NCBI GenBank assembly: GCA_036008175.1
Contig: DASYOB010000086.1
Location: 13,084 to 77,083 of the forward strand
Length of the DNA: 64,000 bases
Direction of reading: 5' to 3'
From: DATARH01 sp036008175
GTDB taxonomy: Bacteria; Pseudomonadota; Alphaproteobacteria; ATCC43930; CGMCC-115725
Part shown: positions 33,126 through 41,577 of the stretch, one piece after another
How the letters are laid out: each line of letters begins with the position of its first letter
How positions within the stretch are numbered: position 1 is the first letter of the stretch
Made by a program: the position numbers and the translations under genes
The notes under the pieces: model-generated
What the model was told of the DNA's origin: nothing
What the model saw: the letters and a program-made list of their open reading frames with translations, nothing else
Databases searched by the model: none

Positions 33126-34553
33126 ATGAGCGTCACCGTCCGCTTTGCCCCCTCGCCGACCGGGTTTCTGCACATCGGCGGCGCCCGCACGGCGCTCTTC
33201 AACTGGCTCTTCGCCCGCCATCACCAGCTCTATGGCGACGGCGGCACCTTTCGCCTGCGCATCGAGGACACCGACCGGCTGCGCTCGACCCCCGAGGCGA
33301 CCAAAGCCATCCTCGATGGCCTCAAATGGCTCGGCCTCGACTGGGACGACGAGATCGTCCACCAATTCGAGCGCGCCGCGCGCCACGCCGAGGTCGCGCG
33401 GCAGCTGCTCGCCGCCGGCAACGCCTATTACTGCTATTGCACCCCGGCTGAACTGGAGGCGATGCGCGAGCGGGCGCGCGCCGAGAAGCGCTCGGTGCGC
33501 TATGACGGCACCTGGCGCGACCGTGATCCCTCCGAGGCGCGCCCCGGCATCGACCCGGTTATCCGGCTCAGGGCACCGCAGGAAGGCGCGACGATGATCC
33601 ACGACCTCGTCCAGGGCGAGGTCACGGTCGAAAATGCGCAGCTCGACGATCTGATCATTCTGCGCGCCGACGGCACGCCGACCTACAACCTCTCGGTCGT
33701 CGTCGACGACCACGACATGGGGATCACCCATGTGATCCGCGGCGACGATCACCTCAACAACGCCTTTCGTCAGACGCAGATTTATCGGGCGCTCGATTGG
33801 TCGGTTCCCCAATTCGCCCACCTCCCGCTGATCCACGACGATGCTGGCGCGAAGATGTCAAAGCGGCGCGGCACGGTCGCGGTGGATGCATTTCGGGACA
33901 TGGGCTATTTGCCCGAGGCATTGCGCAATTACCTGATGCGGCTCGGCTGGAGCCATGGCGACGACGAGATCATCGCGCTCGACGACGCGATCCGTTGGTT
34001 CGACATCAAGGATGTGAATCGCGGCGCGGCGCGCTTCGACCAGGCCAAACTGGACAGCGTCAACGCGCACTACATCCGCGAGGCCGATGATGCCCGCCTC
34101 CTCGACCTAATCGCCGAACGCTTGTCCGCGGAACTCGCTCGGCCGCTCTCGGCGGCCGAGCGCGAGCGTCTGTTGAAGGCGATGCCGGGCCTCAAGCCCC
34201 GCGCGAAGACCATCGTCGAGCTGGCTGAAAAAGCCAGGTTCTATGTTTCGGCGCGGCCGATCCGGCCCGCCCCCGATGCCGCCAAGCTGTTGACGGGTGA
34301 GGCGCGGCAGCTGCTCGGCGGGCTCGGCGAAAGGCTCGCGGAGACAGAGTGGGAAGCAGCGCCCCTCGAGCAAAAGCTGCGCGATTTCGCCGCTGCAAAC
34401 GGGGTCAAGCTCGGCGCGGTGGCGCAGCCGTTGCGCGCCGCCTTGACCGGGACCACCGCCTCACCCGGCATCTTCGAGGTCATGGAGGTGCTGGGCCGCG
34501 ACGAAGCGCTCGGCCGGATCGCCGACGCGGCCGCGGAACCCGGCGCAGATTAA
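33126..34553 (+). CDS. gltX: Glutamyl-tRNA synthetase
   Basis: This 475-aa class I synthetase has the HIGH-type motif PSPTGFLHIGGARTALFNWL (residues 9-28), then RIEDTDRLRS, PTYNLSVVVDDHDMGITHVI, HLNNAFRQTQIYRALDW and the KMSKR loop AKMSKRRGTVAVDAFRDMGY. The C-terminal helical anticodon domain follows. It charges tRNA-Glu and, in many alphaproteobacteria, tRNA-Gln for later amidation by GatCAB. Alphaproteobacteria often have two gltX copies; this one is full length and lies next to gltA, the usual site. Plus strand, 126 bases before gltA, with a promoter between them, so gltA is at least partly independent. Confidence 0.96.
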   Translation: MSVTVRFAPSPTGFLHIGGARTALFNWLFARHHQLYGDGGTFRLRIEDTDRLRSTPEATKAILDGLKWLGLDWDDEIVHQFERAARHAEVARQLLAAGNAYYCYCTPAELEAMRERARAEKRSVRYDGTWRDRDPSEARPGIDPVIRLRAPQEGATMIHDLVQGEVTVENAQLDDLIILRADGTPTYNLSVVVDDHDMGITHVIRGDDHLNNAFRQTQIYRALDWSVPQFAHLPLIHDDAGAKMSKRRGTVAVDAFRDMGYLPEALRNYLMRLGWSHGDDEIIALDDAIRWFDIKDVNRGAARFDQAKLDSVNAHYIREADDARLLDLIAERLSAELARPLSAAERERLLKAMPGLKPRAKTIVELAEKARFYVSARPIRPAPDAAKLLTGEARQLLGGLGERLAETEWEAAPLEQKLRDFAAANGVKLGAVAQPLRAALTGTTASPGIFEVMEVLGRDEALGRIADAAAEPGAD

Positions 34554-34569
34554 CGCGTTTCGCAGTTGC

Positions 34570-34606
34570 GATATTGCATTGCAATATCTGAACGGCGTTT
34601 GATAAT
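34570..34606 (+). promoter_or_regulatory. gltA promoter with a perfect palindrome over the -35 box
   Basis: GATATTGCA (34570-34578), T, TGCAATATC (34580-34588) is a perfect 9+1+9 inverted repeat. Its right half overlaps a -35-like TTGCAA (34579-34584), followed after 16 bases by GATAAT (34601-34606), a -10 with 5 of 6 consensus bases. A protein bound to the palindrome would block RNA polymerase, so this looks like a repressor operator. The TTGCA half-site is close to sites bound by the ScfR/PccR/RamB group of XRE-type regulators of acetate and propionate metabolism; that match is an inference. Confidence 0.7.
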
Positions 34607-34679
34607 GGTGTACGCGCGGCCTATTCTCTGCGCCGCAATCGGGCGGCCGGCTGCGGGCTAAGCAAACTGAGGTGCATCC

Positions 34680-36005
34680 ATGGACGGCAACAACACGAAC
34701 GTCGGCCAATCGGGTGGGACGATGACGCTGACCGACGACTCCACGGGGAAATCGGTCAAGCTTCCCGTGCTGGAAGGCTCGATCGGGCCCAAGGTCATCG
34801 ATGTTCGCAAGCTTTACGGCCAGACCGGATACTTCACCTACGACCCCGGGTTTATGGCGACTGCCGCCTGCCGCTCCAGCATCACCTATATCGACGGCGA
34901 CGAAGGCATCCTGCTCTACCGCGGCTATCCGATCCAGGAACTGGCCGAGAAAAGCGACTTCATGGAGGTCGCCTATCTGCTCTTGTTCGGCGAGCTGCCG
35001 ACCGTCGAGCAGAAGAAGCAGTTCCTCTACGACATCACGCATCACACGATGGTGCACGAGCAGCTGAGCACCTTCTATCGCGGCTTCCGGCGCGATGCGC
35101 ATCCGATGGCGGTGCTGTGCGGGGTGACCGGCGCGCTCTCCGCCTTTTATCACGACTCCACCGACATCCATGACCCCTACCAGCGGATGGTCGCGTCCTA
35201 CCGGCTGATTGCCAAGATGCCGACGATGGCGGCCATGGCGTTCAAGTATTCGCTCGGCCAGCCTTTCATCTATCCAAACAATTCGCTGAGCTACGCCGAA
35301 AACTTCCTGCACATGTGTTTTGCCGTGCCGTGCGAGGAATACAAGGTCAGCCCGACCCTGGCGCGGGCGATGGACCGGATCTTCATTCTGCACGCCGATC
35401 ACGAGCAGAACGCCTCGACCGCGACGGTGCGCAACGCCGGCTCGAGCGGCGCCAACCCGTTCGCCTGTATCGCCGCCGGGATCGCCTCGCTATGGGGCCC
35501 GGCGCATGGCGGCGCCAACGAGGCGGTACTGAAGATGCTGGGCCGGATCGGCGACAAGAAGAACATCCCGGACTTCATCAGCCACGTGAAAAACAAGAAC
35601 GAACACGAGATCCAGTATGGTTTCGGCCACCGCGTCTACAAGAATTACGACCCTCGCGCCCGCGTCCTGCGCGACAGCTGCCATGAAGTGCTCGACGAGC
35701 TCGGCATCAAGGACGAACCGCTGCTCGATATCGCGATGGAGCTCGAAAAGATTTCGCTAAACGATGATTACTTCATCAGCCGCAAGCTGTACCCGAATGT
35801 CGATTTTTATTCGGGCATCATCTTGAAAGCGATGGGCTTCCCGACCTCGATGTTCACCGTGCTGTTCGCGGTGGCGCGCACCGTCGGCTGGATCGCGCAA
35901 TGGACCGAGATGATCGAGGATCCGGACATGAAGATCGGCCGGCCCCGCCAGCTCTTCACCGGCTCGCCGGAGCGGCATTACATCCCGATCAAGGAGCGGC
36001 ACTGA
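34680..36005 (+). CDS. gltA: Citrate synthase
   Basis: This 441-aa protein is a type II (hexameric-type) citrate synthase: TAACRSSITYIDGDEGILLY, RGYPIQELAEKSDFMEVAYL, LHADHEQNASTATVRNAGSS, WGPAHGGANEAVLKML (catalytic His) and FGHRVYKNYDPRARVLRDSC (second His and Arg), with an Asp near the C-terminus in the usual place. It condenses acetyl-CoA with oxaloacetate to start the TCA cycle. A 73-base leader is predicted from the promoter at 34601. Its promoter carries a palindromic operator, so expression is probably regulated by carbon source. It is followed by a strong terminator and faces the lpx operon. Confidence 0.97.
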   Translation: MDGNNTNVGQSGGTMTLTDDSTGKSVKLPVLEGSIGPKVIDVRKLYGQTGYFTYDPGFMATAACRSSITYIDGDEGILLYRGYPIQELAEKSDFMEVAYLLLFGELPTVEQKKQFLYDITHHTMVHEQLSTFYRGFRRDAHPMAVLCGVTGALSAFYHDSTDIHDPYQRMVASYRLIAKMPTMAAMAFKYSLGQPFIYPNNSLSYAENFLHMCFAVPCEEYKVSPTLARAMDRIFILHADHEQNASTATVRNAGSSGANPFACIAAGIASLWGPAHGGANEAVLKMLGRIGDKKNIPDFISHVKNKNEHEIQYGFGHRVYKNYDPRARVLRDSCHEVLDELGIKDEPLLDIAMELEKISLNDDYFISRKLYPNVDFYSGIILKAMGFPTSMFTVLFAVARTVGWIAQWTEMIEDPDMKIGRPRQLFTGSPERHYIPIKERH

Positions 36006-36010
36006 TTGGG

Positions 36011-36042
36011 ACCCCTCTCCCGCGCAGCGGGAGAGGGGTTTT
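36011..36042 (+). terminator. Intrinsic terminator after gltA, CCCTCTCCC type
   Basis: ACCCCTCTCCCGC (36011-36023) pairs with GCGGGAGAGGGGT (36027-36039), 13 bp with a GCA loop, followed by TTT. It begins six bases after the gltA stop and sits three bases before the end of the convergent gloA gene, so it may serve both. Confidence 0.9.
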
Positions 36043-36045
36043 GCG

Positions 36046-36480
36046 TCAATCGCGCTGCACCAGCTCGATGCGGTAGCCGTCCGGGTCTTCGATAAAGGCG
36101 ATGACCGAGCCGCCATGCGCCATCGGGCCGGCCGGGCGCGGGATCTTGACCCCGGCCGCGGCGAGCTTCTCGCAGGCCTTATAGACGTCGGGCACGCCGA
36201 TCGCGAGGTGGCCGAAGGCGGTGCCGAGCGAATAGGGCTCCTTCTGGTCCCAATTGTGGGTCAGCTCGATCACGGTCTGATCGGTCTCGTCACCGTAGCC
36301 GACGAAAGCCAGGGTGAATTTGCCGGTCGGGTAATCGCGCTTGCGCAGCACCTTCATGCCGAGCAGGTCGGTATAAAACCGCAGCGATGCGTCGAGATCC
36401 TTGACCCGGATCATCGTATGCAGGAGCCGGGCTTTGCCAGGCTCGACCGCGGCCTGTGGTGCGGTATCGGTCATCGTCAT
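36046..36480 (-). CDS. gloA: Lactoylglutathione lyase (glyoxalase I)
   Basis: This 144-aa protein has ARLLHTMIRVKDLDASLRFY (metal His), TDLLGMKVLRKRDYPTGKFT, LAFVGYGDETDQTVIELTHN (metal Glu), GTAFGHLAIGVPDVYKACEK (metal His) and IAFIEDPDGYRIELVQ (metal Glu), the four ligands of glyoxalase I. It converts the hemithioacetal of methylglyoxal and glutathione to S-lactoylglutathione. The first ATG (36480) overlaps the lpxB stop (36477-36480, ATGA); another ATG is at 36474. Co-translation with lpxB is odd, since the two have no known common role. Last gene of the long minus-strand run. Confidence 0.94.
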   Translation of the reverse strand: MTMTDTAPQAAVEPGKARLLHTMIRVKDLDASLRFYTDLLGMKVLRKRDYPTGKFTLAFVGYGDETDQTVIELTHNWDQKEPYSLGTAFGHLAIGVPDVYKACEKLAAAGVKIPRPAGPMAHGGSVIAFIEDPDGYRIELVQRD

Positions 36481-37694
36481 GGTGTCATGGCTCCTTCCGC
36501 TTGCGGCGCAATACATGCCGGGCGCTCGGCGATGATCGCGAGGATGCGATCGGCGGCGTTGCGGCTTGGCGACAAGCCGCCCACCCGCAACCGCCGGACC
36601 GCCTCATCATAACCCTCGCGGTGGGCGGTGCGAACCCGTTCGTCCCCGATCAGCTCGGCGAGGCCCTCAGCCAACCTTTCCGGAACGCAATCGCCGCGCA
36701 GAAATTCCGGCACCAGCCGCCGGCCGAGGATCAAATTGATCAGATTGACCTGCCGCACCTTCAGCACCCGATCGAGCAGCGCCTCGGTCAGCGGGTTGAG
36801 GCGGTAGGCGACGATCATCGGCAGGCCGGCGAGGGCGAGTTCGAGCGCGACCGTCCCCGAGGCAGCGAGCGCGACGCGGCTCGCCGCGAAGGCGTCGTAT
36901 TTAGCCGCAGGCCCCCGCAACACAATTGGCGCTCCCGGCCAGCTCCTCACCCCCTCGGCGACGATATCGGCCACGGTGTCGACGGTCGGCACCGCAACAC
37001 GGAACGGACCGACGATCCTCTCCAGCCGGACAAGCGCGGCGCCGAAAACCGGCAGCAGCCGGCGAACCTCGCCGCCGCGGCTGCCCGGCAGCGCGGTGAG
37101 GACAAGTCCGTCCTGGGCGATACCGTGCAGCGCGCAGAACCGCGCCGCATCCCCCCGCTCGGCGCCGCTTTCGAGCACAGGATGCCCAACAAAGCTCGTC
37201 GAGAGACCGACCTGCTCGAAGTACGGGGGCTCGAACGGCAACAGGGTCAGCAGGTGATCGTACCAGCGCGCCATCCGCCGGGCACGGCCGGCGCGCCAGG
37301 CCCAGACCATCGGCGCGACGTAATGGATGATCGGCAGCCGCTCGCCGCGGCGGCGCAGCCGCTGGGCGATGCGCCAGCTGAACCCGGAGCTGTCGATCGT
37401 CACGACGGCGTCCGGCCGCAGCCGCTGGATTTCCGCCACCGTCTCGCGCACCCGGCGCAGGATCATTGGCGCGCGCGGCAATACCTCGGCGACCCCGGCC
37501 ACGGCGAGATCGGCGAGCGGGACGAGGCTCGCCAGCCCCTCGCCCTGCATGCGCTCGCCGCCGATCCCCTCAATGCGGACCCGGCCGGCGGTGCACTCGC
37601 GCAACGCGGCGATCAGCGCCGCGCCGATTGCATCGCCCGAAGGCTCGCCGGTGATGATGAAGATGAACGGCGCGGCATCGCCGGCCGCACTCAT
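36477..37694 (-). CDS. lpxB: Lipid-A-disaccharide synthase
   Basis: This 405-aa GT-B glycosyltransferase of family GT19 has FIFIITGEPSGDAIGAALIA, IEGIGGERMQGEG, DLAVAGVAEVLPRAPMILRR, VVTIDSSGFSWRIAQRLRRR, IIHYVAPMVWAWRAGRARRM and ALPGSRGGEVRRLLPVF. It joins UDP-2,3-diacylglucosamine and lipid X to form the lipid A disaccharide at the inner membrane. Its stop and start both overlap neighbours by four bases (gloA downstream, lpxI upstream). The upstream junction is at 37691-37694. Confidence 0.96.
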   Translation of the reverse strand: MSAAGDAAPFIFIITGEPSGDAIGAALIAALRECTAGRVRIEGIGGERMQGEGLASLVPLADLAVAGVAEVLPRAPMILRRVRETVAEIQRLRPDAVVTIDSSGFSWRIAQRLRRRGERLPIIHYVAPMVWAWRAGRARRMARWYDHLLTLLPFEPPYFEQVGLSTSFVGHPVLESGAERGDAARFCALHGIAQDGLVLTALPGSRGGEVRRLLPVFGAALVRLERIVGPFRVAVPTVDTVADIVAEGVRSWPGAPIVLRGPAAKYDAFAASRVALAASGTVALELALAGLPMIVAYRLNPLTEALLDRVLKVRQVNLINLILGRRLVPEFLRGDCVPERLAEGLAELIGDERVRTAHREGYDEAVRRLRVGGLSPSRNAADRILAIIAERPACIAPQAEGAMTP

Positions 37695-38509
37695 GGCAGG
37701 CGAATTCCGACCACGAACAAGCCGGCCGTGTCGGCCATGCGAGCGACCTCCTCGCGATCGAGCACAAGCGTGCCGCCCGCTTGCCCGGCGATGCCCCGCA
37801 GGCCTGCTTCCACCGCCAGAGCCACGGTTCTCGGCCCGATGGTCGGCTGATCAACTCGCTGCTCCTGGCCCGGCTTCTCGACCTTGACCAGCACCCCACC
37901 AGGACCATCGCGGCGCAACTCGGCGCAGCGCCGCAGCAGCGCGTCGGTGCCTTCGATTGCCTCCACCCCGAGAACGAGGCCTTGCTGCACGACCACCGCC
38001 TGGCCGATATCGAGAGTGCCGATCGCACGGGCAATCCGGATGCCATGTTCAATATCGCGCAGTGCCGTGGCATCGGGTGCGAGGCGTCCGAGCGATCCTT
38101 CCGGCAATCCGGCGGCATCGAGCAGCTGGTCCGGGCCGACGACACGAAAGCCTTCCCGCTCCAATTCCTTGACGACCGCCGAGAGCAGCCCGTCATCACC
38201 GAGCACCCGCCGCCCGACCCGCGCGAAAAACTTAGCCGCTCGCCAATCCGGACGGAGCGACGCGATCGACGGCCGACGCACGCCACCCGCGAGCACGAGC
38301 TCGGTGACCTCGTTGGCACGCAACAGATCGAGGCCCTGCGCCGCCGCGCCGATCCGGCACCAGGCATGGGGCACCTCGGTCAACCCCTCGGGCTCGGCCT
38401 CGCCGTCGAGAGCCAAGACGAAGACGTCTCGCCCGGCGGCCTTGCAGCTATCGACGAGACGCCGCGGTAGAGCCCCGCTGCCCGCAACGATGCCGATCTT
38501 AGCCGCCAT
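37691..38509 (-). CDS. lpxI: UDP-2,3-diacylglucosamine pyrophosphatase LpxI
   Basis: This 272-aa protein begins MAAKIGIVAGSGALPRRLVD and has ANEVTELVLAGGVRRPSIAS, GDDGLLSAVVKELEREGFRV, VGPDQLLDAAGLPEGSLG, AVVVQQGLVLGVEAIEGTDA and VLVKVEKPGQEQRVDQPTIG, the signature of LpxI. LpxI replaces LpxH in alphaproteobacteria, cleaving UDP-2,3-diacylglucosamine to lipid X by attack at the alpha phosphate. The frame is open to 38551, but the ATG at 38509 gives the family N-terminus; it overlaps the lpxA stop by 11 bases. Note that the upstream lpxA product ends within the same stretch. Confidence 0.95.
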   Translation of the reverse strand: MAAKIGIVAGSGALPRRLVDSCKAAGRDVFVLALDGEAEPEGLTEVPHAWCRIGAAAQGLDLLRANEVTELVLAGGVRRPSIASLRPDWRAAKFFARVGRRVLGDDGLLSAVVKELEREGFRVVGPDQLLDAAGLPEGSLGRLAPDATALRDIEHGIRIARAIGTLDIGQAVVVQQGLVLGVEAIEGTDALLRRCAELRRDGPGGVLVKVEKPGQEQRVDQPTIGPRTVALAVEAGLRGIAGQAGGTLVLDREEVARMADTAGLFVVGIRLP

Positions 38510-39299
38510 TCGATCCTTTTGGCTGACAGATCGCCCGGCTGGAATCGGCACGAATGAAGTCGATGATATCGTCTACCGGCCCAATACCGCCAAAGCGGTC
38601 GGCAGCATCGCTGACCCGATCGCTGAAGGTGCCGCCTTCGGAAAACAGGAACTGATAGGCGGCACGCAATCCTTGAATGTCCTCGCGGCTGTAGCCGCGG
38701 CGCTGCATGCCGATGATGTTAAGCCCGCAGAGGCGAGCCCGATCGCCCATTACTTGGCCATAGGGGATGACGTCGCGCTCGACACCCGACATGCCGCCGA
38801 TCATCGCATGCCGCCCGATTCGGACAAACTGATGGACTGCGGATAGCCCGCCCAGCACCGCGTAATCGCCGATGACCACGTGACCGGCAAGCGTCGCGTT
38901 GTTTGCCATGACCACGTGATCACCGATCTGGCAATCATGGGCGATATGGGCGCCGACCATGAACAGGCTGTTGTTGCCGACGCGAGTCACCATGCCACCG
39001 CCGGTCGTGCCCGGGTTCATCGTCACATATTCCCGGATCGTGTTGTCCCGGCCGATCACCAGCGCCGAGTCTTCTCCTCCGTATTTGAGGTCCTGCGGCT
39101 CGAGGCCGATGCAGGCGAACGGGAAAATCCGTGTCCTCTCGCCGATCTCGGTGCGCCCTTCGACGACCACGTGCGCGCGCAGCGTCACGCCAGCGGCGAG
39201 ACGCACCCGCTCGCCGACGGTGCAATAGGGGCCAATTACCACGTCGTCGGCCAATCTCGAGCCGGACGCGACAATCGCGGTGGGATGGATCTGCGGCAT
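38499..39299 (-). CDS. lpxA: UDP-N-acetylglucosamine acyltransferase
   Basis: This 266-aa left-handed beta-helix acyltransferase begins MPQIHPTAIVASGSRLADDV, with hexapeptide repeats VIGPYCTVGERVRLAAGVTL, LRAHVVVEGRTEIGERTRIF and VNNS-like text, and the catalytic histidine in MVGAHIAHDCQIGDHVVMAN. It also has VHQFVRIGRHAMIGGMSGVE. It transfers a 3-hydroxyacyl chain to the 3-OH of UDP-GlcNAc, the first step of lipid A. The C-terminus is helical, as expected. The gene lies five bases after fabZ, which supplies the competing use of the same acyl-ACP pool. Confidence 0.96.
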   Translation of the reverse strand: MPQIHPTAIVASGSRLADDVVIGPYCTVGERVRLAAGVTLRAHVVVEGRTEIGERTRIFPFACIGLEPQDLKYGGEDSALVIGRDNTIREYVTMNPGTTGGGMVTRVGNNSLFMVGAHIAHDCQIGDHVVMANNATLAGHVVIGDYAVLGGLSAVHQFVRIGRHAMIGGMSGVERDVIPYGQVMGDRARLCGLNIIGMQRRGYSREDIQGLRAAYQFLFSEGGTFSDRVSDAADRFGGIGPVDDIIDFIRADSSRAICQPKGSNGG

Positions 39300-39304
39300 G
39301 CCCG

Positions 39305-39775
39305 CTATTCGTCGAGGAGCATCGCGGCAAACACCGCTTCCGCCGCGAGCTGGCCGCCGACCTCGGCGCGGCCCTCGAATTTCCAGACATTACCGCGATT
39401 GCGCTGCTTGGTGACATGCACATGCAGGCAGTCGCCTGGAACCACCGGCTTACGGAAACGGGCGTTGTCCACCGTCATGAAATAAACCAGCTTGCCCTCC
39501 GCCGCGCGCCCCAGTGTATGCACGACGAGTACGGCGGCGGTCTGCGCCATCGCCTCGATGATAAGCACGCCCGGCATGACCGGGCGCGCCGGGAAATGGC
39601 CCTGGAAATACTGCTCGTTGATCGAAACGTTCTTGATGCCGGTCGCCCGCTCGTTTGCCACCGCATCCACGACTTTGTCGATCATCAGGAACGGGTGACG
39701 GTGCGGGATCATCTCCATGATCCGCTGCACATCCATCTGGGTTGCCGGGGCTTCGGCATACGCCGGACTGATCAT
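39305..39775 (-). CDS. fabZ: 3-hydroxyacyl-[acyl-carrier-protein] dehydratase FabZ
   Basis: This 156-aa hotdog-fold dehydratase has MDVQRIMEMIPHRHPFLMID (catalytic His region), NEQYFQGHFPARPVMPGVLI and IEAMAQTAAVLVVHTLG (catalytic Glu). It removes water from 3-hydroxyacyl-ACP in fatty-acid elongation. The start at 39775 overlaps the lpxD stop (39772-39775, ATGA); the longer frame to 39832 lacks family character. The lpxD-fabZ-lpxA order is the classic one. Confidence 0.96.
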   Translation of the reverse strand: MISPAYAEAPATQMDVQRIMEMIPHRHPFLMIDKVVDAVANERATGIKNVSINEQYFQGHFPARPVMPGVLIIEAMAQTAAVLVVHTLGRAAEGKLVYFMTVDNARFRKPVVPGDCLHVHVTKQRNRGNVWKFEGRAEVGGQLAAEAVFAAMLLDE

Positions 39776-40800
39776 TCCTCCCCGTCCTTCTTCCTCGCGA
39801 GACGTTGCAGGATGGCGACTTGCCTCATCCAAGAGGTTATCGGTACCGCGGGAGCGCCGGCCACGGTCGTTCCGGCCTCGACATCGCGCATCATGCCCGC
39901 TTTGGCGGCGATGCGCGCGCCGGTGCCGATGTTCAGATGCCCGGCGAAGCCTGCCTGCCCGCCCGCCATGACGAAATCACCAAGCTTCGTGCTGCCCGAA
40001 ATGCCAACCTGCCCGGCCAGGATACAGCCCCGGCCGAGCACCACATTGTGCCCGATTTGTACGAGATTATCGATCATTGTGCCCGCGCCGATCACGGTAT
40101 CGTGCCCCGAGCCGCGATCGATCGTCGTGTTGGCACCTATATCGACGTCGTCGCCGATAATAACCCGGCCGAGCTGCGGGATCTTGACCGGCCCCTTCGG
40201 ATCCGGTGCAAAGCCAAATCCGGGCTGGCCAATGCGCACCCCCGGATGCAGCACCGTCCGCGCGCCGATCTGGCAATGGCTGAGCGTCACATTGGGCCCG
40301 ACCCGACAATCATCGCCCAGTTCGACCCCGGCCTCGATGACTGAGTTGGGGCCGATCTGGCAGCGCGCCCCGAGCCGTACGCCGGCCTCGATCACGACGT
40401 GATCCCCGATGTCGCAATCCGCCGGTGCGATAGCGGTAGGGTCGATGACGGCCGAAGCTGCGCGGCGCGGCACCACCGGCCTTATCGGATAGAAGGCCTG
40501 CGCCGCGCGGGCGAATGCCTTGTAGGGTTCGCGGGTGACGAGCAGAGCCATACCGTTCGGGGCCTTTGGCGCTAGGCGTTCGTCGACGAACGCCGCACCG
40601 GCGCGAGCCCGGGAAAACACCTCGACATATTTGCGGTTGTCGAGAAAGGTCACGTCCTCTGGACCGGCGCTCTCGAGCGGTGCGACATCGCTGATGAGCC
40701 GTCCGCCATCGGCAGCGTTCCGCAGCTGCGCCCCGCTGAGGGCCGCCAGCGCCTCAACCGAAATCGGCCCGACCCGGTCGAAGAACCGTGGGTCCGCCAT
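39772..40800 (-). CDS. lpxD: UDP-3-O-(3-hydroxyacyl)glucosamine N-acyltransferase
   Basis: This 342-aa protein has the N-terminal uridine-binding domain (residues 1-100, DVTFLDNRKYVEVFSRARAG), then the beta-helix with hexapeptide repeats (ITPTAIAPADCDIGDHVVIE-like text, VRLGARCQIGPNSVIEAGVE). The catalytic His is in LVQIGHNVVLGRGCILAGQV. It adds the N-linked 3-hydroxyacyl chain in the third step of lipid A synthesis. It lies 35 bases after the skp gene. Confidence 0.95.
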   Translation of the reverse strand: MADPRFFDRVGPISVEALAALSGAQLRNAADGGRLISDVAPLESAGPEDVTFLDNRKYVEVFSRARAGAAFVDERLAPKAPNGMALLVTREPYKAFARAAQAFYPIRPVVPRRAASAVIDPTAIAPADCDIGDHVVIEAGVRLGARCQIGPNSVIEAGVELGDDCRVGPNVTLSHCQIGARTVLHPGVRIGQPGFGFAPDPKGPVKIPQLGRVIIGDDVDIGANTTIDRGSGHDTVIGAGTMIDNLVQIGHNVVLGRGCILAGQVGISGSTKLGDFVMAGGQAGFAGHLNIGTGARIAAKAGMMRDVEAGTTVAGAPAVPITSWMRQVAILQRLARKKDGEE

Positions 40801-40835
40801 TGGCGCCGTTGGGGGATCGAGCCCGGGGGCTCGGC

Positions 40836-41549
40836 CTATTTCTTCTTTTTCGGCGCCGCCGGCGGCTGTGCCGAGGCGGCGGCCGGCTGCGCAGCTGCGG
40901 CTGCGGCTGCGGCTGGGGTGTTGGCGACAGGCTGCTCGACGACATTGACCGCAAGGTTGGGCATGCGCTCGTCGAGCTTCTGCAACACAGCATCCGTTAC
41001 GTCAAATCCCGGGCTGAACATCACCAGCTGGGTACTTTGGAACACCAGATTGACATTCTTCTCGGTCGCCATCTCGGTAATGATATCCCGGATCACGGTC
41101 TGGATTTTTTCCGAGGCTTCGGCATCCGAGTGCTCCAGCGCCTGACGCTTCGATTGCACATTGCGATCGAACTCCCCAAGCTTTTGCTGGAACTCGCGCT
41201 TTTTCTGGGTCAGCGCGTCCGGCGAGAGCGAGGCGGCCTGCCGCTGCAGGTTCTCGCTTTCATGCCGTAGCGCCTCGTCCTGCTTGGACATCTCCTTGGC
41301 GTATTCGGTCCGCTTTTGCTCCAGCTGCTGGCGCACCATCACGGCAGCCTTGGACTTGCGCATCAGCGTCTGAATATCGACAACCATGACATTGAGAGGC
41401 TGCGACGACGCCGGCGGAGCAGCAGGGTTCGCAGCAGGCGCGGCCGGCGCCTGCTGCGCCTCGGCGCTCGCAGTAACGCCCCAGATCGCAGCCGCAAGGA
41501 CAGCAAGTGAAAGTACCAGCGGGGACAGCCCCGCGCGCGACACCGACAT
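40836..41549 (-). CDS. skp: OmpH/Skp-family periplasmic chaperone
   Basis: This 237-aa protein has a signal peptide (residues 1-31, GLSPLVLSLAVLAAAIWGVT), a Pro/Ala-rich spacer (33-50), then the OmpH core NVMVVDIQTLMRKSKAAVMV and a long coiled coil (about 70-150, QLEQKRTEYAKEMSKQDEAL), then VNLVFQSTQLVMFSPGFDVT. The tail (210-237) is Ala/Pro repeats ending KKKK. Skp holds unfolded outer-membrane proteins in the periplasm. The start at 41549 has GAGG nine bases ahead; the frame extends to 41774 over non-family text. It lies between bamA and lpxD, the usual order. Confidence 0.9.
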   Translation of the reverse strand: MSVSRAGLSPLVLSLAVLAAAIWGVTASAEAQQAPAAPAANPAAPPASSQPLNVMVVDIQTLMRKSKAAVMVRQQLEQKRTEYAKEMSKQDEALRHESENLQRQAASLSPDALTQKKREFQQKLGEFDRNVQSKRQALEHSDAEASEKIQTVIRDIITEMATEKNVNLVFQSTQLVMFSPGFDVTDAVLQKLDERMPNLAVNVVEQPVANTPAAAAAAAAQPAAASAQPPAAPKKKK

Positions 41550-41577
41550 TGGAACCTCGTACCGAAGCTGACGCACT

